Positions 1-8,464 are shown, counted from the stretch's first letter. The stretch is DNA of 64,000 nt from Nocardia rhizosphaerihabitans (GCF_014646295.1 NZ_BMNE01000006.1:310001-374000); one strand, 5' to 3'. A program made the numbers and translations. The notes: generated by a model not told the origin, from the sequence alone.

Positions 1-543
1 CCGCAGGCCCGCCGCCGCGGTCTCCAGCGCCACCGACCTGGTGAGCCCGACGACACCGTGCTTGGCCGCCACATACGGCGCCACCGACGCCATGCCGACG
101 ACCCCGAGGTTGGACGCGTTGTTCAGGATCGTGCCGCCGCCGGAGCCGATGATCGCGGGCACCTGGTGCCGCAGTCCGTGGAACACCCCGGTCAGGTTCA
201 GGTCGAGCTCGGCGCGCCAGGCCGCGTCGTCGATCTCGGCGACCGAGCCGAACGCGGTGACCGCGCCCGCGTTGTTGAACGCCGCGTCGAGCCTGCCGTA
301 CTCGGTGAGCGCGGTCTGGGTGAGGCGTTCGACGTCGGCGTCGACCGTGACGTCGGTGGGAACGAACAGCGCGCGTCCGCCCGCCGCGCGGATCTCCTCG
401 GCGACCTGCTCGCCCTGGTCCTTGCCGCGGGACCCGAGCACCACGGCGGCGCCCTCGGACGCGACCCGCTGCGCGACCGCCTTGCCGACGCCGGAACCGG
501 CGCCGGTGACGAGGACGACCTGGTCGGCGAAACGAGTTGACAT
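1..543 (-). CDS. SDR family oxidoreductase (3' end beyond window)
   Basis: NAD(P)-dependent short-chain dehydrogenase/reductase; substrate unknown. The 181 visible residues run from the start codon at 543 to the window edge. The Rossmann glycine motif TGAGSGVG lies at residues 13-20, NNAG at 90-93, and the catalytic set is Ser144, Tyr157 (in YVAAK) and Lys161, with the usual Ser-Tyr spacing. About 70 C-terminal residues, which normally set substrate specificity, are missing. AGAAGGAA sits just upstream of the ATG as a ribosome binding site. A TetR-type palindrome about 200 bp upstream may control it, but its regulator is not in the window. Confidence 0.9.
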   Translation of the reverse strand, partial: MSTRFADQVVLVTGAGSGVGKAVAQRVASEGAAVVLGSRGKDQGEQVAEEIRAAGGRALFVPTDVTVDADVERLTQTALTEYGRLDAAFNNAGAVTAFGSVAEIDDAAWRAELDLNLTGVFHGLRHQVPAIIGSGGGTILNNASNLGVVGMASVAPYVAAKHGVVGLTRSVALETAAAGLR

Positions 544-1068
544 AGGTATTTCCTTCTCTCCCTTGATATTCGGAGTTCGACTCGGTGTCTCTCCGCACTT
601 CGAGTCAACCGCGGCGAGCAGGCCCGTGCTGGCGGGTATCGGTCGTGACGTTGATGCGTCATAGGTTTCGGCGAGTACTTCGATATGGAGCACTGCAACG
701 CGGCGATATTCGAAATCCGATAGGCGGTAATTGAATTGATTACCGGTCGGTAAGTGCATTAGTTGACGGCAATAACAGACCGAAAGAATGTCTTCGCTAG
801 GGGCTCAAGTCGATTACTCGCGAGTAGCTGGATCTCGGAGTCTGTCAGTCGATTCGGAAGCGTTCAGGGGACTGGACGCTTGTCCGCATCCCTATTAACC
901 TGCGAAAACCATCCGACAAGGGTCAAAGGTCACGTGTTTCGTATCAATCAGGCAGCAATTCGGCTTTGCGCCGGTTAATCTGTGCGAGCTGTTTGGAAGA
1001 CGACCGCGGCCACATGGTGCGCTCGCGTGCTGGACGTGGTCACGGTGCGTTGACGGGATAGCAAATAC
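544..1068. other. Intergenic region between the SDR gene and the Hsp70-like gene
   Basis: This 525-bp gap separates divergently transcribed genes and is less GC-rich than its flanks. Apart from the palindrome at 740-753 I see no convincing gene. Short open frames here lack ribosome binding sites and recognisable motifs. It presumably carries both divergent promoters. Confidence 0.6.
740..753. promoter_or_regulatory. TetR-type inverted repeat upstream of SDR gene
   Basis: TTACCG-GT-CGGTAA is a perfect 6-bp inverted repeat with a 2-bp centre. Its shape and base content resemble operators of TetR-family repressors of lipid and catabolic genes in mycolic-acid actinobacteria. No TetR gene lies beside it here, so the cognate regulator may lie left of the window. 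Confidence 0.5.
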
Positions 1069-3330
1069 ATGACCAGAGGTCTGGGCTTCAGCATCGGTAC
1101 GGTCAATGCGATTACGGCGGCAGTAGCCGATGATCCGGCCAAACCGACGGTGCGCATACGGCGTACCGCACTCACCTTCGACGAAGCGGGCAGGCCCCGC
1201 ATCGGAGCGATCAACGAATTCGCCTCGGCGGTGACGGATTTCGCGGACCTGGGCCGCGAACCGGAGCCGATGGTGATCGGTGGCCGGTTCTACTCGGCGA
1301 CCAACCTGATCGCCGCGGTGGTCACGGGGCTCATCGAGCTGGCCGAGCCGGCCGCCGGTGCCGTATTGACCTATCCGGCAGTGTATTCCGACAAACAGGT
1401 CGGGCTGCTCGGGCAGGCGCTGCACCTGGCCGGCGCCGGGCAGGTGTTGCTCGCGCCCGAACCGGTCGCCGCCGCGGAATGGCTCGAGGCCGACCAGGGG
1501 CCGTTGGCTCCGGGTTTCGTCCTCGTCTACGACCTGGGTGCGAACAGTCTCGACCTCACCGTTCTGCGCGTCGGACCGGACTGGCCGCACCATCCCATGG
1601 TCGGAACTCCGATGCGCTCCACCGACTTCGGTGGCAAGCCGCTGGGGGAGATGGTCGCCCGCTACGCCCGTTCGCCCCGGTCGAGCCGCGCCACGCAGAT
1701 GCTCACCTCGATGGTGAACATCGATGCGCTGCGATCCGAGCACATCCGCGACACCTTCCCCTTGGTCAGCAAGACTGTGGCCGCCGCGGGCCTGCGCTTG
1801 GCCGACCTCTCGCGCATCCTGGTAGTCGGCGGGGCTTCGCGTCCGCCCGAGGTCGCGCGCACGCTCGCCGAACTCGGCGTCCCGCTGGTCACTGTCGCCG
1901 ACCCCGGCCAGGTGGTCGCCTCCGGCGCGGCAGCCTTGGCGGCCCGCACGTTCGCCCCCGTGCAGCAGGGTGGTTCCTCGGCGCCGCATGTCGCCGTCTT
2001 CTCCAGCGCGGCAGTGGTGTCCGCGCTCGCCATGTCGGCGATGACGGTGTTCGGCAGCCCCTTCGACCCCGGCCTGACCCCGGTCCTCGACCGTTTCCCC
2101 GCCCTCGGCGCCCCCGCCGACGCGCTGCTCTACGACATGAGCGCCGACCTCGTCGCCGCCCAGACCTCCGGTCTCCTCGGCGCCGTCGACCCGCTCACCG
2201 GCCGGGTCCGCGTCGCGGGCGCAGCTGCCGTCGCCGCGCAGACGGCCTACGAGATGATCGTCGCCCCCGCGACCGCCGGCCGCGACAACACCCGCACCGG
2301 CGGCGAGCGCGGCGGCCCCGGCCACCAGGACACCCGCGACGACTGTCGCTCACCGCTGGCCAGGACCACCTACGGCGACCCGGCCCGCTTCATCAACCCC
2401 CTGCCCTTCCACCTCGGGGCTCCCGCCCAGAACGCCCCCACCAACCCGGGCACCCCCGACCTCCCGGGACCGATCCCCGGACCCGGTTCGGGCATCCCTT
2501 CGATCCCCACGCCGGGCACACCCACCGACCCCGGTGCCACGACTCCCGGCACGGCCCCCGCCCCCACCACACCGACGGGCGGCACGACAGCGCCCTCCAC
2601 CGACACCTCGGGATCGGTCGGTGGAAGCGATACGGGCACAGCGCCTTCCGGCCCGACCGATGGCGGCGACACCAGCGGCACGGCACCCGGGGGTACCTCG
2701 CCCGGCGGAACAACCGGCACCGGCCCGACCGACGGGGGCGCGCCCAGCGGCGGAACAACGGATGGCACCGGGACCTCAGCAGGCGGCGCGTCAGACGGCG
2801 CGTCGGGCGGTGATACCAGCGGCGGCTCGGACAGTGGTGCTTCCGGCGGTGGTGTGTCGGGTGGTGGTGCTTCCGGTGGTGGTGCGTCGGGTGGTGGTGC
2901 TTCCGGCGGTGGTGCGTCGGGTGGTGGTGCTTCCGGCGGTGGTGCCTCAGGTGGCGGCGCATCTGGCGGTGGTGCCTCAGGTGGCGGCGCATCTGACGGT
3001 GGTGCCTCAGGTGGCGGCGCATCCGGTGGCGGGGCTTCCGGCGGAAGTGACTCGGGCGGTGACACTTCCGGTGGTGGCGCTTCCGGCGGCGGTGCGTCGA
3101 GTGGTGGCGCTTCCGGTGGCGGTGTGTCGGGTGGCGGTGCTTCCGGCGGTGGCGCTTCCAGCGGTGGTGCGTCGGGTGGTGGTGCTTCCGGCGGCGACTC
3201 GAGCGGGAAGGCATCCTCCGGCGGAAAAGCATCCTCGGGTGGCGCGTCTTCCGGCGGCTCCATGGGCGGCGGCGCTGGCGGTGGCGGCGGTGGCGGCGCC
3301 GGCGGAGGCGGAGGCGGTTCCCGCCGCTGA
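1069..3330 (+). CDS. Hsp70-like ATPase-domain protein with Gly-Ala-Ser repeat tail
   Basis: A 753-residue protein with an actin/Hsp70-type nucleotide-binding fold at about residues 1-305: an N-terminal phosphate-1-like segment (GFSIGTVNA), a phosphate-2-like DLGANSLDL and an adenosine-like VVGGASRPPE. The usual Hsp70 substrate-binding domain is absent. A hydrophobic segment near residue 310-335 could span or touch the membrane. A Pro/Thr/Gly-rich linker follows, then about 120 residues of near-perfect GGGAS repeats and a Gly-rich end. Hsp70-like proteins of this sort are common in Nocardia, but their role is unknown to me. DnaK chaperone function is unlikely because no partner genes are adjacent and the client-binding half is missing. 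Confidence 0.8.
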   Translation: MTRGLGFSIGTVNAITAAVADDPAKPTVRIRRTALTFDEAGRPRIGAINEFASAVTDFADLGREPEPMVIGGRFYSATNLIAAVVTGLIELAEPAAGAVLTYPAVYSDKQVGLLGQALHLAGAGQVLLAPEPVAAAEWLEADQGPLAPGFVLVYDLGANSLDLTVLRVGPDWPHHPMVGTPMRSTDFGGKPLGEMVARYARSPRSSRATQMLTSMVNIDALRSEHIRDTFPLVSKTVAAAGLRLADLSRILVVGGASRPPEVARTLAELGVPLVTVADPGQVVASGAAALAARTFAPVQQGGSSAPHVAVFSSAAVVSALAMSAMTVFGSPFDPGLTPVLDRFPALGAPADALLYDMSADLVAAQTSGLLGAVDPLTGRVRVAGAAAVAAQTAYEMIVAPATAGRDNTRTGGERGGPGHQDTRDDCRSPLARTTYGDPARFINPLPFHLGAPAQNAPTNPGTPDLPGPIPGPGSGIPSIPTPGTPTDPGATTPGTAPAPTTPTGGTTAPSTDTSGSVGGSDTGTAPSGPTDGGDTSGTAPGGTSPGGTTGTGPTDGGAPSGGTTDGTGTSAGGASDGASGGDTSGGSDSGASGGGVSGGGASGGGASGGGASGGGASGGGASGGGASGGGASGGGASGGGASDGGASGGGASGGGASGGSDSGGDTSGGGASGGGASSGGASGGGVSGGGASGGGASSGGASGGGASGGDSSGKASSGGKASSGGASSGGSMGGGAGGGGGGGAGGGGGGSRR
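2833..3189 (+). repeat. GGGAS-encoding tandem repeat inside the Hsp70-like gene
   Basis: About 24 imperfect copies of a 15-bp unit of the type GGTGGTGCTTCCGGC encode repeating Gly-Gly-Ala-Ser-Gly. Occasional Asp, Val, Ser-Ser or Gly-Asp variants interrupt the series. Third positions vary (GGT/GGC, GCT/GCG/GCC/GCA, TCC/TCG/TCA), so the series has diverged while keeping the amino-acid pattern. Such DNA is prone to replication slippage, and copy number may differ between strains. Confidence 0.9.
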
Positions 3331-3926
3331 ATGGCCAGGCCCTCAGCCGGAACACCGCACGGCGAACGGCGAGTCCTCGCATTCGTACCGATGACTGGGT
3401 GAGTCGGCCGACGGCTCCCACTGCACCATGCGGGGGCTGGTCGTGGCGGCGGCGGGACGGATCCGCCGCTGAGCGGCCAGTCCTATTCACCCGCAACATC
3501 TTTCCGGCAAAGGGCGGCCGCTCGCCTTCGTCTCGTACGGAATGAGCCGAGCCGCACCGGTGGCGGCGGAATCGTTGGCGTCGCCCTGTGGCTAAGCGAT
3601 GCGCATCGTATAGCCACGCCCTGGCGGAGTGGCGGAGTCGCATGCGGTATGAGCTGCGGTCACTCGCATCGGAATGTGCACACCAGGGTCGATGGGATCG
3701 GTGGTGGCTGCCTCAACGGAGATCCGCCCTGCGGTGTAATCGGATGTTCCTGTGTGGGCGGCGGCCTCGCTGTTCTGTTGATCTGCAACGCCTGTGGATC
3801 GGCGTCGGGTCGTTCGGCTGAGGCGGTGGGACCGGGATGCGGAGGGGGAGTGGCCGATCGGCGATTGTTGCTGGTAGCGGTGGTGAATTTCGCGTGGGTG
3901 TAGGTGGGGGCGGGCACAATAGGGGA
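3331..3926. other. Intergenic region with a degenerate echo of the upstream gene end
   Basis: This 596-bp gap contains no gene I can support. Just after the stop codon at 3330, CCGCCGCTGAATGGCCAG is echoed near 3463-3480 as CCGCCGCTGAGCGGCCAG, followed by further loosely similar sequence. This suggests an old duplication of the 3' end of the Hsp70-like gene. The last 12 bases hold a likely leaderless promoter for the next gene. Confidence 0.5.
3915..3920 (+). promoter_or_regulatory. Probable -10 element for leaderless HAD transcript
   Basis: CACAAT ends exactly 6 nt before the ATG at 3927. That spacing would place the transcription start on the start codon, as is common in actinobacteria. 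Confidence 0.45.
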
Positions 3927-4727
3927 ATGGCAGGACTCGGGGGAGCGCCGAAATTGATTGCGCTCGATGTGGACGGAACTCTGTTGGCTACGGGGTTCGC
4001 GATCAGCGCGCGGGTCGCGGCGGCGGTGGGGGCCGCGGTGGCGGCGGGGGCGCATGTCGTGGTGACGACCGGGCGCACCGTGCTGACAACGCGGCCGGTG
4101 CTGAAGGAATTGGGGCTCACCGAAGGGCACGCGTTGTGTTCCAACGGGGCCGTGCACGTCGACGTCGCGCGCGGCGAACCGGTCGCGGTGCAGTCGTTCG
4201 ATCCAGGGCCCGCCGTGCTCGCGTTGCGGGCGCTGTTCCCCGACATGATCTTCGCGGCCGAACGGGTGGGCGAGGGCGTCTGGGCGACGGGCCACGGACC
4301 GGGGGAATTCTCCATCGGCGAGTTCCTGCTGGTCGATCATCACATGCTGAGCAGTGCGCCGACGCCACGGCTCAACGGCTGGTGGCCCGGCGGCAGCGCC
4401 GAGGAGATGGTGCGGCTGCTCGCCACGCTGGTGGTGCCCGATACCTCCTGGGTGCACGGTGAATTCGGCCCGTGGCTCACCGTGTCACGGCGCGGGGTGT
4501 CCAAAGGCTGGGCGCTCGAACGACTCCGGCGCTCGCTCGGCGTCGAACCGGAGGCGACACTGGCCATCGGCGACGGCTTCAACGATCGCGAGATGCTGCG
4601 CTGGGCGGCGCATTCGGTCGCGATGGCAGGCTCGCCCGACGCGGTGCTCGCGCTGGCCGACGAGGTGACCGGCGACGTCGCCGAGGACGGTGTCGCCACC
4701 GTCCTCGAACGCTGGTTCGCCGCCTGA
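3927..4727 (+). CDS. HAD-superfamily (Cof-type) sugar/nucleotide phosphatase
   Basis: Haloacid-dehalogenase-like hydrolase of 266 residues, of the Cof/YbiV class that dephosphorylates small metabolites in the cytoplasm. Motif I is DVDGT near residue 14, a threonine-rich motif II is in VVVTTGR, the catalytic lysine is in the SKGWALE segment and motif III/IV is GDGFND. An inserted cap domain lies between motifs II and III, as usual for this class. I chose the ATG at 3927 because the protein family starts just before the DVDGT strand and because of the promoter spacing. Substrate not predictable. Confidence 0.88.
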   Translation: MAGLGGAPKLIALDVDGTLLATGFAISARVAAAVGAAVAAGAHVVVTTGRTVLTTRPVLKELGLTEGHALCSNGAVHVDVARGEPVAVQSFDPGPAVLALRALFPDMIFAAERVGEGVWATGHGPGEFSIGEFLLVDHHMLSSAPTPRLNGWWPGGSAEEMVRLLATLVVPDTSWVHGEFGPWLTVSRRGVSKGWALERLRRSLGVEPEATLAIGDGFNDREMLRWAAHSVAMAGSPDAVLALADEVTGDVAEDGVATVLERWFAA

Positions 4728-4731
4728 GCCG

Positions 4732-5154
4732 TCAGGCCGAGGCCGCCGCGTCCCGGTCGGCGGTCATCGCGACGAAGTGCGGGTTGCTCATGATCCCGAG
4801 GACATTGCCGAACGGATCGAGCACCGCCGCGGTCGCGAACCCGGCACCCTCACCGCGCTCGGTGATCGGCTCGTACTCGGTGGCGCCCAGCTCGAGCAGG
4901 CGGGCGAAGGTCGCGGCGAGGTCCTCGACATGCCAGAACACGACACCGCCGCCGCCGGGCGCATTGCGCGCCCCCGCGGGAGCGTAGGCGCGATTGATGA
5001 TGCCGAGTTCGGCCTGCATCGGCCCGACCCGGAACTCGTAGTAGCCACCCGGCACCTCGTAATACGGTGCGATGCCGAGGAATTCGGCGTACCAGTCCTT
5101 GGCGGCGGTGAGGTCGTCGGCGTAGTAGGTGGTGGTGGCCATTCCGCGCAGCAT
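4732..5154 (-). CDS. VOC-family (glyoxalase/bleomycin-resistance fold) protein
   Basis: A 140-residue vicinal-oxygen-chelate protein with two beta-alpha-beta-beta-beta halves: the first begins MATTTYYADDLTAAKDWY, the second carries FWHVEDL and ends VLDPFGNVLGIM. Such single-domain proteins act as lyases, dioxygenases or binding proteins; the substrate is unknown. The ATG at 5154 is preceded by AGGAG at a good distance, so I prefer it to the ATG at 5142. It is divergent from a WYL regulator, and a long palindrome lies between the two, so the pair is probably a regulated unit. Confidence 0.85.
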   Translation of the reverse strand: MLRGMATTTYYADDLTAAKDWYAEFLGIAPYYEVPGGYYEFRVGPMQAELGIINRAYAPAGARNAPGGGGVVFWHVEDLAATFARLLELGATEYEPITERGEGAGFATAAVLDPFGNVLGIMSNPHFVAMTADRDAAASA

Positions 5155-5198
5155 GTCTGCTCCTGTGTCGTCGTTGTGGTGAGAACAACTCTGCCAGC

Positions 5199-5225
5199 CA
5201 AACTGCTCACCGAATGAGCACTTTG
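5199..5225. promoter_or_regulatory. 27-bp palindromic operator between VOC and WYL genes
   Basis: The site reads CAAA-C-TGCTCA-CCGAA-TGAGCA-C-TTTG. Ten of 11 bases in each arm are complementary around a 5-nt centre. It covers the likely -35 region of the WYL gene (a -10-like CAGAAT lies at 5231-5236) and the upstream region of the VOC gene. It is the probable binding site of the WYL regulator. Confidence 0.65.
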
Positions 5226-5244
5226 TTCGGCAGAATCATCGAGT

Positions 5245-6183
5245 ATGCGAGCGGACAGATTGGTAGCCACCCTGCTGTTGATGCAGGCGCGGGGCCGGGT
5301 GACGGCCGCCGAGGTCGCCACCGAACTCGAGGTGTCGGTCGCGACCGCGCGCCGCGACCTGGAGGCATTGTCGGCGGCCGGTATTCCGGTGTATCCCCAG
5401 GCCGGGCGTGGTGGCGGGTGGTCGTTGATCGGTGGCGCCCGCACCGACCTGTCCGGGCTGACGGCGGGTGAGACGCGGGCACTGTTCCTGCTGGCAGGCC
5501 CCGCGGCGCAGGCCGCACCCGAGCTGAAGTCCGCGCTGCGCAAGCTGGTGCGGGCGCTGCCGCACACCTTCCGCGAGGACGCGGCCGCCGCGGCCGATGC
5601 GGTGGTCGTCGACCCGGCCCGCTGGGGCCGTCCGGATCCGGAACCGCCTGCCGCACTGTCGTCGCTGCAACAGGCGGTGGTGGATCGGCGGCGGGCGCGC
5701 ATCGAGTACGTGCGATCGGGGGAGCGCACCGTGCGCACGGTGAGCCCCTGGGGTCTGGTGGAGAAGGAAACGGTCTGGTACCTGATCGCGGGCACCGACC
5801 GCGGCCGCCGCACCTTCCGCCTCGACCGGATCGGCGAGGTCACTCTCCTCGACGAAACAGCCGACCGCCCCGCAGATTTCGATCTGCAGGCCGAGTGGTC
5901 GCAGATCGTGACCCGGATGGAGGAGCGTCGCGCCGCCGTGGCCGCCACGGTCCTCGTCTCCGCCGCGCTGGCCCCGATCCTGGCCGATCAGCAGGGCCGT
6001 AACTGCACCCTGCTGGGGCCCGCGGACGACGGCCGGGTCCGAGCCGAGATCACGGCCGACACCGCGAAGATGGTCGCCCGGCAACTGGCGGGCTGGGGTG
6101 CCGACGTGGAAGTCGTCGGGCCGCCGGAAGTCCGGGCGGAACTCGTCACCTTGGGCACCGAGCTGGTGCGCGGCAACAGCTGA
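5245..6183 (+). CDS. YafY-type HTH regulator with WYL domain
   Basis: A 312-residue DeoR-like transcription regulator. The N-terminal winged helix-turn-helix spans about residues 1-60 (RADRLVATLLLMQARGRVTAAEVA, then SVATARRDLEAL as recognition helix). A WYL domain at roughly residues 140-220 includes the segment TVWYLIAG. A C-terminal extension of about 90 residues is typical of the group. WYL domains bind nucleic-acid or nucleotide ligands in several described regulators; the ligand here is unknown. The palindrome 20 bp upstream suggests autoregulation and control of the divergent VOC gene. Confidence 0.88.
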   Translation: MRADRLVATLLLMQARGRVTAAEVATELEVSVATARRDLEALSAAGIPVYPQAGRGGGWSLIGGARTDLSGLTAGETRALFLLAGPAAQAAPELKSALRKLVRALPHTFREDAAAAADAVVVDPARWGRPDPEPPAALSSLQQAVVDRRRARIEYVRSGERTVRTVSPWGLVEKETVWYLIAGTDRGRRTFRLDRIGEVTLLDETADRPADFDLQAEWSQIVTRMEERRAAVAATVLVSAALAPILADQQGRNCTLLGPADDGRVRAEITADTAKMVARQLAGWGADVEVVGPPEVRAELVTLGTELVRGNS

Positions 6184-6237
6184 CTGCGTCGCGATCGCTA
6201 TCCCGCCGATCGGTCGCAATCTGGACCATCGGCGCGG

Positions 6238-6942
6238 TTAGCGCGTGCCTTGGCTGCGATCGAGCCGCCTGGCCAGGGCGCGGATGACCTCACTCGCCAC
6301 CACCGCGTGCCCACTCGTCGTGAAATGGATGAGGTCGGCACTCATCAGAGTCGCCCGCGTCCGCACCGGGTGATCCCAGAACTCGGTGAGCACCGCGTCG
6401 TATTCGGTGGCGACCGAGCGGATCACCTCGTTCATCGCGGCCATCCGCGGCCGCATCGCCCGCATCGGCGCCATCCGCTCGACGCCCCAGACGTCGGCTA
6501 CCGTGAACACCGACACCAGCGCCCCCGCCTCCGTCAGCGCGGTGAACATCGCGGACAGGTTCTCCCGCAGCAGGCCGGGATCACCTCCCGCCTCGAAAAG
6601 ATCGTTCCCGCCGCAGCTGACGTGCACGAGATCCGGTGCGAATTCCAGGATCCCGGGCAGCTGGTGCTCGCGAACCTGGGTGCTGGTGGCGCCGACGCGC
6701 CCGGTATTGCGGTAGGCCAGTGCGGGATTCGCCGCGGACAAGGTAGCCGCGACCCGGTCCGCCCAGCCGGTGGACGCGTAGCCGGGGCTCGGGTCGCCGG
6801 TGCCCGCGGCGATCGAATCGCCCAGCACGGCGAAGCGCCGCCATGGCGCGTCACGCAGCAGCGCGACCGCCTGATCGGCGGCGAGCAACAGCGGGTCGTC
6901 GGCCTCGGTGAACGGTTCGGACAACGGTGTGGTGGAAGACAT
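6238..6942 (-). CDS. SGNH/GDSL hydrolase
   Basis: A 234-residue esterase/lipase-like hydrolase. Block I is AVLGDSIAAG with the nucleophilic Ser near residue 43. Block II Gly is in the RNTGRVGATS segment, block III is CGGND, and block V is DLIHFTTSGH with the Asp and His of the triad. No signal peptide is seen, so it probably acts in the cytoplasm. It starts 9 bp after the stop of the MFS transporter gene and has its own AGGAG, so the two form an operon controlled by the divergent TetR regulator. It may hydrolyse the compound that the transporter exports, but that is inference. Confidence 0.88.
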   Translation of the reverse strand: MSSTTPLSEPFTEADDPLLLAADQAVALLRDAPWRRFAVLGDSIAAGTGDPSPGYASTGWADRVAATLSAANPALAYRNTGRVGATSTQVREHQLPGILEFAPDLVHVSCGGNDLFEAGGDPGLLRENLSAMFTALTEAGALVSVFTVADVWGVERMAPMRAMRPRMAAMNEVIRSVATEYDAVLTEFWDHPVRTRATLMSADLIHFTTSGHAVVASEVIRALARRLDRSQGTR

Positions 6943-6951
6943 CTCGAACTC

Positions 6952-8370
6952 CTAATCCTGTGTGGTGGAACGGGCGACGGAGGGCACGGCCAGCAAGACG
7001 GCGGACGCGACACCGAGCACCGCACCCACGGCGAACACGGTGTGGAAGGCACGCACCGCGTCGTCGGACACGGCGGTGAGAACAGCGGCGAGTATCGCGA
7101 CTCCGAGCGCGCCACCCACCTGGCGGGCGGTCGTGTTCATGCCGATGCCCGCCGCGAACTGCTGCGGGGGAACCGAACTGGCGGCCGCGGTGCCGAGCAC
7201 GGTGATGACGACGCCGACACCGCCGCCACTGAGCAGCCCGGCGGGAATCCACGCCGACCACAGCGCTGGATCGGGCCCGAACGCGTCGGTACTCATCCAC
7301 CCCAGCCCGGCGGCGTACATCAGCGCGCCGACCACGCCGGCCCAGCGCTGACCTGACGCGGTGGTGATCCGCCCCGTGATCATCGAAGCGACCATCGAGG
7401 CCGCGGCGCCGACGGTGAGCGCCGCCGCCGACTGGAGCACGGAGTAGCCCCAGACCTCGTCGAGGAACATCGGCCCGGCCAGCAGCCAGGCGAACATCGT
7501 CGCACCGAACAGGAACGAGCCCGCGTTGGCGAGCGCGAATTGCCGGTTCCGCCACAGCGATACGGCCACGGCCGGATCCGGGTGACGCAGCGAGCGAGCC
7601 AGCGCGTACACCACGAGCACGGTGCCGCCGATCAGCGCGATCAGCGTGCCCGGCGCGGTCCATCCCCAGCTCTGGCCTTCGGTGACGGCCGCGACGACCG
7701 CGCCGAGGCCCAGTGCGACGGCGAGGATGCCGACCGGATCGGGCAGCGCGGAGTCGCGACGCGTGTCCTCGGCCACCGGCAGGCGCAGACCCGGCACGAT
7801 CAACGCGATCGCGATCGGCACGTTGACGAGGAAGATCGCCCGCCAGCCGAGGCTCTCGACGAGCCCGCCGCCGATCGCCGGACCGACCACCGCGGCGAAT
7901 CCGCCCGCCGCCGACCACGCGCCGATGGCCGCGCCGATCTTCTCCCGTGGCGTGGCCGCCAGGACGAGGCCGAGCGCGGCGGGCACCATGAACGCCGCCG
8001 TCATGCCCTGCAGAATGCGTCCGGCGATGAGCCATCCGGCGCTGGGCGCGAGCCCGCACAGCAGCGAGGTGACGGCGAAACCCGCCAGCGACAACGCGAA
8101 CAGCCTGCGCCGGCCGAGCACATCGGCGAGGCGGCCCGCGGGGGTGAGCAGCGCGGCGAAGGCGACCGCGTACCCGCTGACGATCCAGGTCAGGGTGCTG
8201 GTCGGGGTGCCGGGGTAGGTCGTGGCGATGGTCGGGAAGGCGATATTGACCACGGACAGATCGAGCAGGGCGATGAACGCGGCGCCGATCGCCACGGCCA
8301 GCGTGCGGCCCGCGGCGTCGGTGCCCGTGCTGGTCGGCGAACCTTCGGGCCGCGCGGAAACGTCGGTCAT
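6952..8370 (-). CDS. MFS drug efflux transporter (DHA2/EmrB-QacA type)
   Basis: A 472-residue membrane transporter with enough hydrophobic segments for 14 helices, the size of DHA2 proton-drug antiporters. DLSVVNIAFPTI in the first helix is the DHA2 motif D1 region, and GRLADVLGRRR after helix 2 is motif A. It likely exports toxic organic compounds in exchange for protons. It is first gene of an operon with the SGNH hydrolase. The divergent TetR gene and two operator-like repeats in the shared promoter are the classical arrangement of a drug-induced pump. Confidence 0.9.
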   Translation of the reverse strand: MTDVSARPEGSPTSTGTDAAGRTLAVAIGAAFIALLDLSVVNIAFPTIATTYPGTPTSTLTWIVSGYAVAFAALLTPAGRLADVLGRRRLFALSLAGFAVTSLLCGLAPSAGWLIAGRILQGMTAAFMVPAALGLVLAATPREKIGAAIGAWSAAGGFAAVVGPAIGGGLVESLGWRAIFLVNVPIAIALIVPGLRLPVAEDTRRDSALPDPVGILAVALGLGAVVAAVTEGQSWGWTAPGTLIALIGGTVLVVYALARSLRHPDPAVAVSLWRNRQFALANAGSFLFGATMFAWLLAGPMFLDEVWGYSVLQSAAALTVGAAASMVASMITGRITTASGQRWAGVVGALMYAAGLGWMSTDAFGPDPALWSAWIPAGLLSGGGVGVVITVLGTAAASSVPPQQFAAGIGMNTTARQVGGALGVAILAAVLTAVSDDAVRAFHTVFAVGAVLGVASAVLLAVPSVARSTTQD

Positions 8371-8402
8371 GGAGGGGTTCCTTCACGGAGGAGATAAAGA
8401 GC

Positions 8403-8440
8403 GTACGATCGTTCGTACATTAAAGTACGACCGATCGTTC
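8403..8440. promoter_or_regulatory. Two tandem TetR-type operators between MFS and TetR genes
   Basis: Site 1 (8403-8418) is GTACGATCGTTCGTAC, with 6-bp arms GTACGA/TCGTAC. Site 2 (8425-8440) is GTACGACCGATCGTTC, with arms matching at 5 of 6. Their starts are 22 bp apart, two helical turns, placing both on one face of the DNA. They sit in the 94-bp divergent promoter region and are the likely target of the adjacent TetR protein. Confidence 0.7.
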
Positions 8441-8464
8441 TCCTAGGCAAGAGGTGGTGGAACA

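Noticed and set aside
763..978. 71-codon frame in the gap before the Hsp70-like gene
   Set aside because: There is no ribosome binding site, odd composition and no recognisable motif.
2833..3189. CRISPR-like array
   Set aside because: The repeat is 15 bp, has no spacers, is in frame inside a gene and encodes GGGAS; there are no cas genes.
2370..3263. Minus-strand frame rich in PPPEAPPPDA, opposite the GGGAS repeat
   Set aside because: It is the complement of the Gly-Ala-Ser repeat. There is no ribosome binding site and no independent domain.
3588..3903. Short frames in the gap before the HAD gene
   Set aside because: Low-quality starts and biased composition; Cys/Gly-rich translation looks random.
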